42,081 bases of DNA from Acidobacteriota bacterium (GTDB lineage: Bacteria; Acidobacteriota; Terriglobia; Terriglobales; Acidobacteriaceae), in NCBI GenBank assembly GCA_021791875.1, contig JAJYVU010000028.1, positions 1-42,081 of the forward strand, given 5' to 3'. The position numbers were made by a program, and so were the translations under genes. Position 1 is the stretch's first letter; each line of letters begins with the position of its first letter. Of this stretch, positions 30,707-37,985 are shown in pieces. Under the pieces are notes generated by a model that was not told the DNA's origin, searched no databases, and worked only from the letters and a program-made list of their open reading frames with translations.

Positions 30707-31885
30707 ATGTCGTTTCCTTTCAAAGGCGTTGATTTCCTCAACTTCGACTCCCTCCTCACTGAAGACGAGCGCATGGTCCGCGAAACCACCCGCAACTTCG
30801 TCGAAGACAACCTCATCCCCATCATCGAGCAGTGCAACCGCGACGGCCGCTTCCCGCGCGAGCTCATCAAACCCATGGGCGAGCTCGGCTTCTTCGGCAT
30901 CAACCTCCACGGCTACGGCTGCGCCGGCATGTCCAACATCGAGTATGGCCTCGTCATGCAGGAGCTCGAACGCGGCGACTCCGGTCTGCGCAGCTTCGCC
31001 AGCGTCCAGTCCTCGCTCGTCATGTATCCCATCCACACCTTCGGCACAGAAGAGCAGAAGAACCAGTGGCTGCCCGCCCTCGCCTCCGGCGAAAAAATCG
31101 GCTGCTTCGGCCTTACTGAACCCGACTTCGGCTCCAACCCCGGCGGCATGCGCACACGCGCCCGCAAAACTGCCGGCGGCTACATCCTCAACGGCGAAAA
31201 AATGTGGATCACCAACGGCAGCGTCGCCGACGTCGCCGTCATCTGGGCCAAGCTCGAAGACGAAGACAATCGTGTCCGCGGCTTCCTCGTCGAAACCAAC
31301 CGCCCCGGCTTCCAGGCCAAAGACGTCCACGGAAAATGGTCCCTCCGCGCCTCCGTCACCTCCGGCCTTTCATTGCAGGACGTCCACATCCCCGAAGCCA
31401 ATCTCCTGCCCGAAACCGGCGGCCTCAAATCCCCGCTCATGTGCCTCAACCAGGCCCGCTACGGCATCGCCTGGGGCGCCATCGGCGCGGCCATGTCCTG
31501 CTACGATACGGCACTCAAATACTCACTCGAGCGCAAGCAGTTCCGCGACCAGCCCATCGCCAGCCATCAGCTCATTCAGGAAAAACTCTCCTGGATGATC
31601 ACTGAAATCAGCAAGGCCCAGCTCCTCGTCCACCACATCGGCAAGCTCAAGGACGCGGGCAAGGTCGGCTTCGAGCACATCTCCATGGCCAAGCGCAACA
31701 ACGTCTGGATGGCCCTCGAATGCGCCCGCATGGCACGCGACATCCTCGGCGGCAATGGCATTACCGACGACTACCCCATCATGCGCCACATGATGAACCT
31801 CGAATCCGTCAAAACCTACGAAGGCACCCAGGACATCCACACCCTCATCATCGGCAGCAGCATCACCGGCATCCCCGCCTTTTAA
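30707..31885 (+). CDS. gcdH: Glutaryl-CoA dehydrogenase-like acyl-CoA dehydrogenase
   Basis: This flavoenzyme probably oxidises and decarboxylates glutaryl-CoA to crotonyl-CoA in lysine or aromatic degradation. The 392-residue protein has GLTEPDFGSNPGGM and MWITNGS (FAD/substrate loops). The base glutamate is in KTYEGTQDIH (Glu372), and the glutaryl-specific arginine context GLRSFASVQSSLVM (Arg95) closely matches the human enzyme. I chose ATG 30707: it precedes the conserved N-terminus and has GGAG about 11 bases upstream, whereas the longer frame runs back over the divergent promoter. No electron-transfer flavoprotein genes are nearby. A hairpin follows the stop. Confidence 0.92.
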   Translation: MSFPFKGVDFLNFDSLLTEDERMVRETTRNFVEDNLIPIIEQCNRDGRFPRELIKPMGELGFFGINLHGYGCAGMSNIEYGLVMQELERGDSGLRSFASVQSSLVMYPIHTFGTEEQKNQWLPALASGEKIGCFGLTEPDFGSNPGGMRTRARKTAGGYILNGEKMWITNGSVADVAVIWAKLEDEDNRVRGFLVETNRPGFQAKDVHGKWSLRASVTSGLSLQDVHIPEANLLPETGGLKSPLMCLNQARYGIAWGAIGAAMSCYDTALKYSLERKQFRDQPIASHQLIQEKLSWMITEISKAQLLVHHIGKLKDAGKVGFEHISMAKRNNVWMALECARMARDILGGNGITDDYPIMRHMMNLESVKTYEGTQDIHTLIIGSSITGIPAF

Positions 31886-31901
31886 TCCCGCTGCAACCAA
31901 A

Positions 31902-31923
31902 ACGGCCGCCACACGGCGGCCGT
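31902..31923. terminator. Bidirectional hairpin between convergent genes
   Basis: ACGGCCGCC (31902-31910) and GGCGGCCGT (31915-31923) form a perfect 9-bp GC-rich stem with loop ACAC. It lies between the gcdH stop (31885) and the stop of the convergent minus-strand gene (31927). T-tracts on both sides are weak. Confidence 0.7.
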
Positions 31924-31926
31924 TCG

Positions 31927-32862
31927 TCATCTCTGCCTCTGCAATTGATTCAACGCATCCTGCAACAACCGATATACGTCCATAGGGCTCTGCGAGCGCG
32001 GCGGTAAGTGACCAGCACATTCTGCTGCCTCTGCCAGCTTCTTCAACACAACTGGAATCGCCGTCTCCGGAATGCCCTGTACCTTCGCACCTCGATAATT
32101 GCTCAAAATACATTGCACTGCCTTTGGAAGCCGCTTCGTATCAATCGCACCGTCCGCAAGCAGGTACGGCAACTTCCATGTGCTCGTCTTCTCGGGATCT
32201 CTCACATAAGCAAAACACCGCGCGGGCAAGTGATACTTGGGATGCAGCAGGCTTCCATTCCCGGTTCCAGTCGTGGTCAATCCATCGCCCACCGGGATCT
32301 TCGGCTCTGGCGGCAACAGACTCATGCTCTTGTACGGAGCTTCACGCCAAATCCCCTGCATGCTTAACCACCACAAATCCAGCGGCGGCTCCCCAGCATC
32401 GAGCGCTACGTAGACTCGGTCCTCTCGTCCCCCATCGACCAGGTTCGCCGCATAAAGCATCTGCCCATCGCTCACCGCGATCACCTGCACCTTCTGCTCG
32501 CGCGCATATCTTTCGGCCTGCTCCAGTGCCCGATCCACCGCCCCGCGGTTCCATCGCAATGCACCCGGACGTTTCGCCTCTACAATCAGTTTCTTGATGC
32601 CCAGATCGGTAAGGACAATGTCCGCATACTGTATCTGGTGATTGAAATTTCCAAGCGGCCAATCCAGAACACTGGTGAACAAGTCTTCCAGGATGTTCTC
32701 GGCAACCTTTTCCGAGGCTTCCCCGTATCTGCGCTCCTGAGCAAGCCGCTCCTCGCGCTTGCATTTGAAGTGTCCCCACTCCGTCCGAATGCGTTGCGTA
32801 CAGTTGCGATACGACGTAAGCTGCGAACACTCTTCCTGGGGCTGCCCCGTGTCTTCGTTCAC
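31927..32862 (-). CDS. Orphan protein with HsdR-N-like PD-(D/E)XK nuclease-fold domain
   Basis: The 311-residue protein resembles the N-terminal nuclease domain of type I restriction HsdR subunits. The charged N-terminus is followed by a helical region (EASEKVAENILEDLFTSVL), then ADIVLTDLG and LIVEAKRPG, matching the D...ExK catalytic layout, then a Q/R-rich helix. The second half (about 190-311) is unrecognised. There is no helicase part and no hsdM or hsdS beside it, so it is an orphan. The start is GTG 32862 with GGGAGAAG about seven bases before it. It may act in defence or nucleic-acid processing, or be an inactive relic. The gene lies at the edge of an accessory-looking pocket. Confidence 0.8.
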   Translation of the reverse strand: MNEDTGQPQEECSQLTSYRNCTQRIRTEWGHFKCKREERLAQERRYGEASEKVAENILEDLFTSVLDWPLGNFNHQIQYADIVLTDLGIKKLIVEAKRPGALRWNRGAVDRALEQAERYAREQKVQVIAVSDGQMLYAANLVDGGREDRVYVALDAGEPPLDLWWLSMQGIWREAPYKSMSLLPPEPKIPVGDGLTTTGTGNGSLLHPKYHLPARCFAYVRDPEKTSTWKLPYLLADGAIDTKRLPKAVQCILSNYRGAKVQGIPETAIPVVLKKLAEAAECAGHLPPRSQSPMDVYRLLQDALNQLQRQR

Positions 32863-33186
32863 GTCAGTCTTCTCCCGTCAGTACTCTTTCGGTCAGTGCT
32901 TTCCGCCCCATCTTAGGCTTCAATTGTCTCCCATGACAATACATTACTTATCATCTACTAACTCACAACACGTCGCATCTTGAAGCAACCCTCTGCATGA
33001 CGCCTTGATGCCGCATAAGTTCGAACCGTTGCCCTCGAAATCGCGACTTATGCGTGATGTGCCTCACATCGTTTCACAGATAACCTGAGCACAGTAGGAA
33101 CTAGGACAGCCTTCGGTATTTGCGTTCCCTCACGAACAGCAACTCCGGCAATTTTCCCTAGTTGCGGCTGATTCCCAGGAGGAGCC
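32863..33186. other. Intergenic region with repeats, no gene
   Basis: This 324-base gap lies between divergent genes. It is more AT-rich than its surroundings near 32930-32980. It contains a short imperfect direct repeat (GTCAGTACTCTTT and GTCAGTGCTTTCC, 32878-32903) and the inverted repeat at 33012-33054. I find no reading frame worth calling. Confidence 0.6.
33012..33054. promoter_or_regulatory. Inverted repeat upstream of the lipoprotein gene
   Basis: CGCATAAGT (33012-33020) and ACTTATGCG (33046-33054) are perfect 9-base inverted copies with a 25-base spacer. They end 132 bases before the lipoprotein start codon. The spacing allows a protein-binding site on adjacent turns or an RNA stem. 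No direct evidence of function. Confidence 0.45.
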
Positions 33187-34638
33187 ATGCATTTTCTCCC
33201 CAAACGATCCAATCCCTCCCCGTCCTGCTGGTTGCGGAACTCTCTCGGATTCCTGAGCATCGCACTGATCGGCCTCTTTGGCCTCGTTACTGCCTGCGGC
33301 GGTGGTGACAACAGCACCATAACTCCGCCACCCAACGAAGCCACGACCGTACAAATCAACATGGGCGACGCGCCCGCCGACTGGGTACTCGCATTCTCGA
33401 CCACGATCACTTCGCTGACCCTCCACGGAAGCGATGGATCCATCACCGCTATCAGCACCGCAACTCCGGTTGAGTTCATGCAGCGCTTGGGCACCATGGA
33501 GCCGGTTGCTCTCGCGCTCGCCAACCAGGGCAACTACACCAGCGCAACGGTCTCGTTCGGCGACTGCCACGTCACCTACATCGATCCCACCACCAAAACA
33601 ATGATGCAGAAGACCATCTCCGGACCGTTCAGCGCCAACGTAAACTTCGGCTCCGCAGTCGCTCTGGGCACCACTCCACTGGCCTTCAACTTTGACCTCG
33701 ATCTCAACCGGTCCCTCACTCTCGACAACTCAGCCAACTTCGCCTTTTCGCCGAATTTCAACTTCTCCGTTGGAGCACAGGGCAGCGGCAATGGCAGCGG
33801 CGGCAATGGCATGGGTCCCTTTTTCGGCGGCATGCAACACATGTTCGGCGTAGTCAGCAGCATCGGCAATGGCTATATGGTCATGAACTCGCTGCAGGCC
33901 ATGAACACCTTCACCATCCAGACCAATGCGCAGACTCAGTTCCGTGGACTCGCCACCAGTCTCAGTCAGCTCACGCCCGGCATGGGCGTCTGGGTCAATG
34001 CCTCGCTGCAATCCGATGGCACCTTGCTTGCCACCCGCATCAACGCCATGATGCGCTCCGGCGGGATCATGGGTGGTGGCATTGTCACTGAAGTCAATGG
34101 ACAGCCTGCTACGCAAATCACCATCGTCATGCAGAACGGCGCAGGAGCAAGCATCAATACCTCGTATCTCTCCAAGACCCTCACCGTCAATCTCACTTCC
34201 GAAACAACTTACTCCATCGACGATGACCGCGTCGATCTCGCCAGTCTCCCCTTCACGCCCGTCTTCGATGCCAACAACATTCTGCTGGGTCAAAGTGTCC
34301 TGCCCGTCGATGATTCCGGCGACATCATCTCCGGTGACACCTCATCGGCTGGAACCATCACCGCATCCAGCATTTCCCTTCAGGAACGGGGCTTCCGTGG
34401 CACCACCGATGCGGAGATCACTCCCGGTACGGCATCCACCTTCACAATCACGCTGAGCCCTGACTGTGCCTTCACTTCGCTCACAGGTGCCAGCTCCATC
34501 CTGGTCTATCAGCAAACTGGTACCACCATCCAGGATCAGACCGCCATCCCCACCGGCACCACTGTGCGTGTGCATGGCCTCCTGTTCCAGAACGCAGGGC
34601 AGTGGGTGCTCGTCGCATCCACCATCGCCAGCACATAG
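33187..34638 (+). CDS. DUF4382/DUF5666-type lipoprotein
   Basis: The 483-residue protein is a probable outer-membrane or periplasmic lipoprotein: the signal LGFLSIALIGLFGLVTAC ends in a lipobox (VTAC, Cys37) followed by GGG. The N-terminal part (about 53-180, from TVQINMGDAPADWV) matches the DUF4382 pattern. A Gly/Asn/Ser linker (about 195-210) leads to beta-strand repeats typical of DUF5666 (FGVVSSIGNGYMVMNS, GGGIVTEVNGQPATQITIV). Its role is unknown; such proteins are abundant in Acidobacteriota. AGGAGG four bases before the ATG is the best ribosome-binding site in the region. It is monocistronic, with a strong terminator. Confidence 0.88.
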   Translation: MHFLPKRSNPSPSCWLRNSLGFLSIALIGLFGLVTACGGGDNSTITPPPNEATTVQINMGDAPADWVLAFSTTITSLTLHGSDGSITAISTATPVEFMQRLGTMEPVALALANQGNYTSATVSFGDCHVTYIDPTTKTMMQKTISGPFSANVNFGSAVALGTTPLAFNFDLDLNRSLTLDNSANFAFSPNFNFSVGAQGSGNGSGGNGMGPFFGGMQHMFGVVSSIGNGYMVMNSLQAMNTFTIQTNAQTQFRGLATSLSQLTPGMGVWVNASLQSDGTLLATRINAMMRSGGIMGGGIVTEVNGQPATQITIVMQNGAGASINTSYLSKTLTVNLTSETTYSIDDDRVDLASLPFTPVFDANNILLGQSVLPVDDSGDIISGDTSSAGTITASSISLQERGFRGTTDAEITPGTASTFTITLSPDCAFTSLTGASSILVYQQTGTTIQDQTAIPTGTTVRVHGLLFQNAGQWVLVASTIAST

Positions 34639-34669
34639 CTGGTGCAAGTTCCTCGACGTAGTGCCTCCA

Positions 34670-34701
34670 GGGCACCCAAATCGTTTGGGTGCCCATTTTT
34701 T
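34670..34701 (+). terminator. Strong rho-independent terminator
   Basis: GGGCACCCAAA (34670-34680) pairs perfectly with TTTGGGTGCCC (34684-34694) around a TCG loop and is followed by ATTTTTTC. It ends the lipoprotein gene and also insulates the convergent toxin gene. Confidence 0.92.
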
Positions 34702-34715
34702 CGCACGTTGCTCCG

Positions 34716-35426
34716 CTACTCCGGCAACGCCACTTCCATCACATCGCGCGCATTGAAAACCCGCCCGGCCTTCAGCCGAAATTCCAGCCTTGCCCTGCGT
34801 CTCACGTGATACACCAGCGCAGGGCGAAAACACGCCACGCACCTCCCGCCACTGGCCCGTACGCTCGGATACACCACCCCATTGGAGCCCTTGCTCAGTA
34901 GCTCCAGCGCAAGCGCCTGCGACGCGGCATAGCATCCCGGCACAGGCTCCGGCTCCAGATACTCTTTGAACTTCCCTCGCCCGGTCAGGTCGTGAAATTC
35001 CGCCTCAAAATCCGCCAGATAGTCGTCATACGTGGCAGCTTCTTCCTCCGGCCAGTCCACGTCTTCCAGTTGCCGTATCTTGTGTGTCGCCACTTCGGCC
35101 ATCGCCGTCGTCAACTCCACGCCTGCATACCACGCACCCCGCTCGCCGCTGTTGAATCGCCCGCCAAACGGCGCCGGATGCAAGAACGCCGCATTCACGA
35201 TTCGCGCATACGGTACGTCGTAGAGCAGCTCAAACACGCTGACTCCATGCACCAGTCCTTGCTGTCCCAGCAGGCGCTCATTGGTCGCGCCGTCCAGTTC
35301 TACCAGCAGGTCTACGTCTTCATCCCTGCCGGCAGCGCGAGCCAGCACCGTTCCCTCTTCGCTGAACTTTGAAGGAATCAGCCGATGCGTGTCCGCAAAC
35401 GAAAACGTCCGAACCGTCGGCGTCAC
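34716..35426 (-). CDS. RES-domain toxin
   Basis: RES toxins of type II systems degrade NAD+. The 236-residue protein has the typical features: an early arginine in THRLIPSKF and GGRFNSGERGAWYAGVE (the GGRWNSPG-like motif), then a helix with TTAMAEVATH. A late SNGVVYPSVRASGGRCVACF carries the expected serine. I chose GTG 35426, which overlaps the antitoxin TGA as GTGA. The frame is open for 126 more bases upstream, but only within the antitoxin gene. At 236 residues it is longer than many RES toxins; the extra length lies in a central acidic segment (DWPEEEAATYDDYLADFEAE). It is co-expressed with and presumably neutralised by the Xre-type antitoxin. Confidence 0.9.
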   Translation of the reverse strand: MTPTVRTFSFADTHRLIPSKFSEEGTVLARAAGRDEDVDLLVELDGATNERLLGQQGLVHGVSVFELLYDVPYARIVNAAFLHPAPFGGRFNSGERGAWYAGVELTTAMAEVATHKIRQLEDVDWPEEEAATYDDYLADFEAEFHDLTGRGKFKEYLEPEPVPGCYAASQALALELLSKGSNGVVYPSVRASGGRCVACFRPALVYHVRRRARLEFRLKAGRVFNARDVMEVALPE

Positions 35427-35866
35427 ATCCCACCGCGATACGAATCCAGCAGCCGCCGCACCTGGCTCATCCCCGGAATCCCCATCCGCACCATGTACTC
35501 CAGCGGCGTTCTGCCGCCAAACATCGCATTCCTGTTCGGCAGCCGTACCCACTCATCCGCCAGCTTGCGGCTGTACAGAATATTCAGTGCCTTGAAAATT
35601 CCCACCAGGTATGAAATCCGCGTCAGCCGGTCCTGGTCCAGCATCCGCCGCTCCGATTCTTTCTTCAGTGCATAAAACGAGGCGGCAGAAATCCCACCCA
35701 GTAACTCACGCGCATCCTGTTCCTTGATGCCCCACGCCTTCGTGATCTTGAAAAACGCCCGCACCGCAGCCGGAGACAAACGCTTCCGCGTCGCTGCATC
35801 GGCCAGATTCGCCGCTGTGTCAAAGGAGTAACCCGCAATCTGAGGAACCGGCACTGTTGCCGCCAT
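35423..35866 (-). CDS. Xre/MbcA/ParS-type antitoxin (DUF2384)
   Basis: This is the antitoxin of the RES-Xre toxin-antitoxin pair, binding both the toxin and its own promoter. In 147 residues there is an N-terminal helix-turn-helix region (about 30-75: LSPAAVRAFFKITKAWGIKE with ELLGGISAASFYAL). A C-terminal DUF2384 toxin-binding region follows (RLTRISYLVGIFKALNILY and EWVRLPNRNAMFGGRTPLEYM). It is translated first and its TGA overlaps the toxin GTG. A perfect 18-base palindrome 22 bases upstream of the ATG is a likely autoregulatory operator. Confidence 0.92.
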   Translation of the reverse strand: MAATVPVPQIAGYSFDTAANLADAATRKRLSPAAVRAFFKITKAWGIKEQDARELLGGISAASFYALKKESERRMLDQDRLTRISYLVGIFKALNILYSRKLADEWVRLPNRNAMFGGRTPLEYMVRMGIPGMSQVRRLLDSYRGGM

Positions 35867-35887
35867 GTCGCACCTCTGATTTCAGAC

Positions 35888-35905
35888 TACTCCAATTTTG
35901 GAGTA
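35888..35905 (-). promoter_or_regulatory. Operator candidate of the RES-Xre operon
   Basis: TACTCCAATTTTGGAGTA consists of perfect 8-base arms around a TT centre, 21 bases from the antitoxin start codon. Its position over the probable promoter of the toxin-antitoxin pair fits autorepression by the Xre antitoxin. Confidence 0.7.
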
Positions 35906-35956
35906 TTTTCTATTCACATTAAGAGAACTGCGATGCCCCACAGCGTGACAGGATGG

Positions 35957-35987
35957 CCCATTCAAGCTGGTTGTTGGCTTGAATGGG
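35957..35987. other. Perfect 11-bp stem-loop
   Basis: CCCATTCAAGC (35957-35967) and GCTTGAATGGG (35977-35987) pair fully around a 9-base loop. It lies 35 bases past the stop of the racemase gene (minus) and beyond the antitoxin promoter. No U-tract follows on the minus strand, so a simple intrinsic terminator is doubtful; it may be a mobile palindrome or a 3' stabiliser. Confidence 0.65.
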
Positions 35988-35996
35988 GCGGGATCG

Positions 35997-36017
35997 ACTG
36001 GCAACTGAGAACTGACA
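35997..36017. repeat. Heptanucleotide repeat (ACTGRNA)3
   Basis: ACTGGCA, ACTGAGA and ACTGACA follow in tandem, the same heptamer family as 102-147. It lies within 6 bases of the racemase stop codon. Confidence 0.65.
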
Positions 36018-36022
36018 TCTGC

Positions 36023-37144
36023 CTACGCCAGCGCCAGCGCGCGAATCTCTTCCTTGCGCACCGTCAGCCGCTCCACCAGGTCCGTCCGAACCTCGTATCC
36101 ACGCCCCGGCGTCTGCGGCACGAGAATTTCACCCTCCGCGCTCACTTCGACTGCCGGCTCAATAATGTCTTCCGTCCAGTAGCGCTTCGATGCAGACACA
36201 TCCCCAGGCAGGGTGAAGTTTGGCAGCGAAGACAACGCCACGTTGTGCGACCGCCCGATGCCCGTCTCCAGCATCCCGCCACACCACACCGGAATCCCGC
36301 GCTCCTGCGCCACGTTGTGCACCGCAATCGCCTCGCTGAAACCGCCCACTCTGCCGTTCTTGATGTTGATGATCCGGCACGACTCCATATCGATCGCCGC
36401 AAGCGCATCCCGCCGGTTCCGAATCGATTCGTCCAGGCAAATTGCTGTCTCCAGCCGCTTCTGCAACATCGAGTGAAAATAAAAATCGTCCGCCCATAAC
36501 GGCTGCTCAATCATCAGCAGCTCAAACTGGTCGAACGATGCAATGTGGTCGGCGTCTTTCAGCCGGTAGGCCGAGTTCGCGTCGCAACTCAGCAGGATGT
36601 CGGGCCACCTCTTACGCACGGCCTCAAACACCTTCACATCCCAGCCGGGCTTGCACTTCAGCTTGATGCGCTGGTAGCCGGCCGCCAGTTCTTTCTCCAC
36701 CTCGGCCAGTTGTGCCTCCAGCGTCGGCTGTATCCCGATCGAAACGCCGCATGCAATCGTTTCCCGCACGCCACCCAGCAACTCCGTCAGCGGAATCCCC
36801 TTCATCTGCGCCTCGACATCCCACACCGCGTTCTCCAGCGCAGCCTTCGCCATCCGGTGCCCACGCACCTGTCTGAAAATCCCCGGACACTTCCCGCCAT
36901 GTTCGGGATCCGCTGCCGCCAGTTCCGGCGCCAGCTCCTGCATAATCACCAGCCATGCCGTATCCACCGTCTCATCTGAGAAATACGGATGCTCCCCGGC
37001 CACGCACTCGCCCCAGCCGGTATATCCTTCCGCCTTCAGTTCCACAAGCAGAATCCGCCGGTCTGTCGTAGCCCCAAAACTCGTCACAAAGGGCTTTACC
37101 AAAGGCATGCTTAGTTCACGGAGCGTAATCGAATCGATTTTCAT
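36023..37144 (-). CDS. menC: o-Succinylbenzoate synthase / N-succinylamino acid racemase
   Basis: This is an enolase-superfamily enzyme of 373 residues. All catalytic elements are present: the KxK motif (Lys161, Lys163 in RIKLKCKPGWD), metal ligands Asp188 (SCDANSAY), Glu213 (MIEQPL) and Asp238 (CLDESI), and the second base Lys262 (INIKNGRVGG). The family either makes o-succinylbenzoate for menaquinone or racemises N-succinylamino acids, and many members do both. The GNAT gene directly upstream favours the racemase role, as in the known D- to L-amino acid pathway. No other men genes are here. I chose ATG 37144; the longer frame upstream lacks conservation and crosses into the GNAT gene. Confidence 0.9.
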   Translation of the reverse strand: MKIDSITLRELSMPLVKPFVTSFGATTDRRILLVELKAEGYTGWGECVAGEHPYFSDETVDTAWLVIMQELAPELAAADPEHGGKCPGIFRQVRGHRMAKAALENAVWDVEAQMKGIPLTELLGGVRETIACGVSIGIQPTLEAQLAEVEKELAAGYQRIKLKCKPGWDVKVFEAVRKRWPDILLSCDANSAYRLKDADHIASFDQFELLMIEQPLWADDFYFHSMLQKRLETAICLDESIRNRRDALAAIDMESCRIINIKNGRVGGFSEAIAVHNVAQERGIPVWCGGMLETGIGRSHNVALSSLPNFTLPGDVSASKRYWTEDIIEPAVEVSAEGEILVPQTPGRGYEVRTDLVERLTVRKEEIRALALA

Positions 37145-37154
37145 AGACCTTCTC

Positions 37155-37985
37155 TCAAGCTGGCCATTCTGCAAGTTCGTAGATGCCGTTCCCCTGCTCA
37201 TCCCGGCAAAAGCCCACCACCGCGAGTCCCGCGGTAAATGCGCGCTCAAATTGTCTGTGATTGTTCTGTTGCACTTCCCGCGCGCGCACAACTTCTCCCG
37301 CTGCCTTCCAGGCGGTCATTTCGGCGGGAATCATAATGCGCTCCTTGATGGGAGGAAGTGGCTGGGAATCTCCTGCCAACCGGCTGGCCACCCGGTCCGA
37401 ATCCAGGTTCCATTCCGCCAGCAGACGATCCGTGGGAAGTCCGTTCTGCAGACGGGATGAGGATACACCATAAAAGTCCGGCAAATACCGCCGGACCACC
37501 ACCCCCAGCTTGTGGATATTCAGGTACGCATTCTTCCCCTCCAGCGGGTCGAACGTCCATTCCATCCGGTCAATGCCCCGGCCCAGCGCCTCTTCCCGCT
37601 GCATTAGCTTCAACTTCTGTCCCAAACCCTCATTGCGCCACGCCGGATCGACAGCCAGCATGTGCGAGTGCAGATACGCCCGCGGAGCCCCCGTCTGTCC
37701 CGCTTCGCGCTTTTTCACCCCGGGCAGCGCCATCGCAAACCCCGCCAGCTTTCCGCCCTGTGGTTCAAAGGCGCCCATCACCTGCCCGCCGACATGCCGC
37801 GCCACCACAAAGGCCCGTCGAGGAATAATGTCCTTCCCCTCGTAGCCCCAAACCTCGCCTTGCAGCCGTACGCACGCGTCCAGTTCGCCGAATGTGTCGC
37901 AGATCCGCAGTTCCACCTGCCGCCCGCTCCGCAACTTCGCTTCCCGTACATCCATCCCGATCCCCGCCGCTGCTCCAGCCATCAC
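37155..37985 (-). CDS. GNAT-family acyltransferase, likely N-succinyltransferase partner
   Basis: The 276-residue protein resembles the predicted GNAT group found beside N-succinylamino acid racemases (COG3375-like). Seen are RAYLHSHMLAVDPAWRNEG (strand 4 and acyl-CoA loop), LGQKLKLMQREEAL (helix 3) and ID-RMEWTFDPLEGKNAYLN (strand 5). NIHKLGVVVRRYLPDFYG is characteristic of the group. In the studied Geobacillus pathway such a protein succinylates D-amino acids before racemisation; that role here is inferred from context. It overlaps mazG by four bases and ends 10 bases before the racemase, so the three genes form an operon. Confidence 0.85.
   Translation of the reverse strand: MMAGAAAGIGMDVREAKLRSGRQVELRICDTFGELDACVRLQGEVWGYEGKDIIPRRAFVVARHVGGQVMGAFEPQGGKLAGFAMALPGVKKREAGQTGAPRAYLHSHMLAVDPAWRNEGLGQKLKLMQREEALGRGIDRMEWTFDPLEGKNAYLNIHKLGVVVRRYLPDFYGVSSSRLQNGLPTDRLLAEWNLDSDRVASRLAGDSQPLPPIKERIMIPAEMTAWKAAGEVVRAREVQQNNHRQFERAFTAGLAVVGFCRDEQGNGIYELAEWPA

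Noticed and set aside
30583..30903. Upstream extension of the SpoIIE-type phosphatase frame
   Set aside because: It would run over the divergent promoter and into gcdH. A good signal peptide begins at the ATG at 30582.
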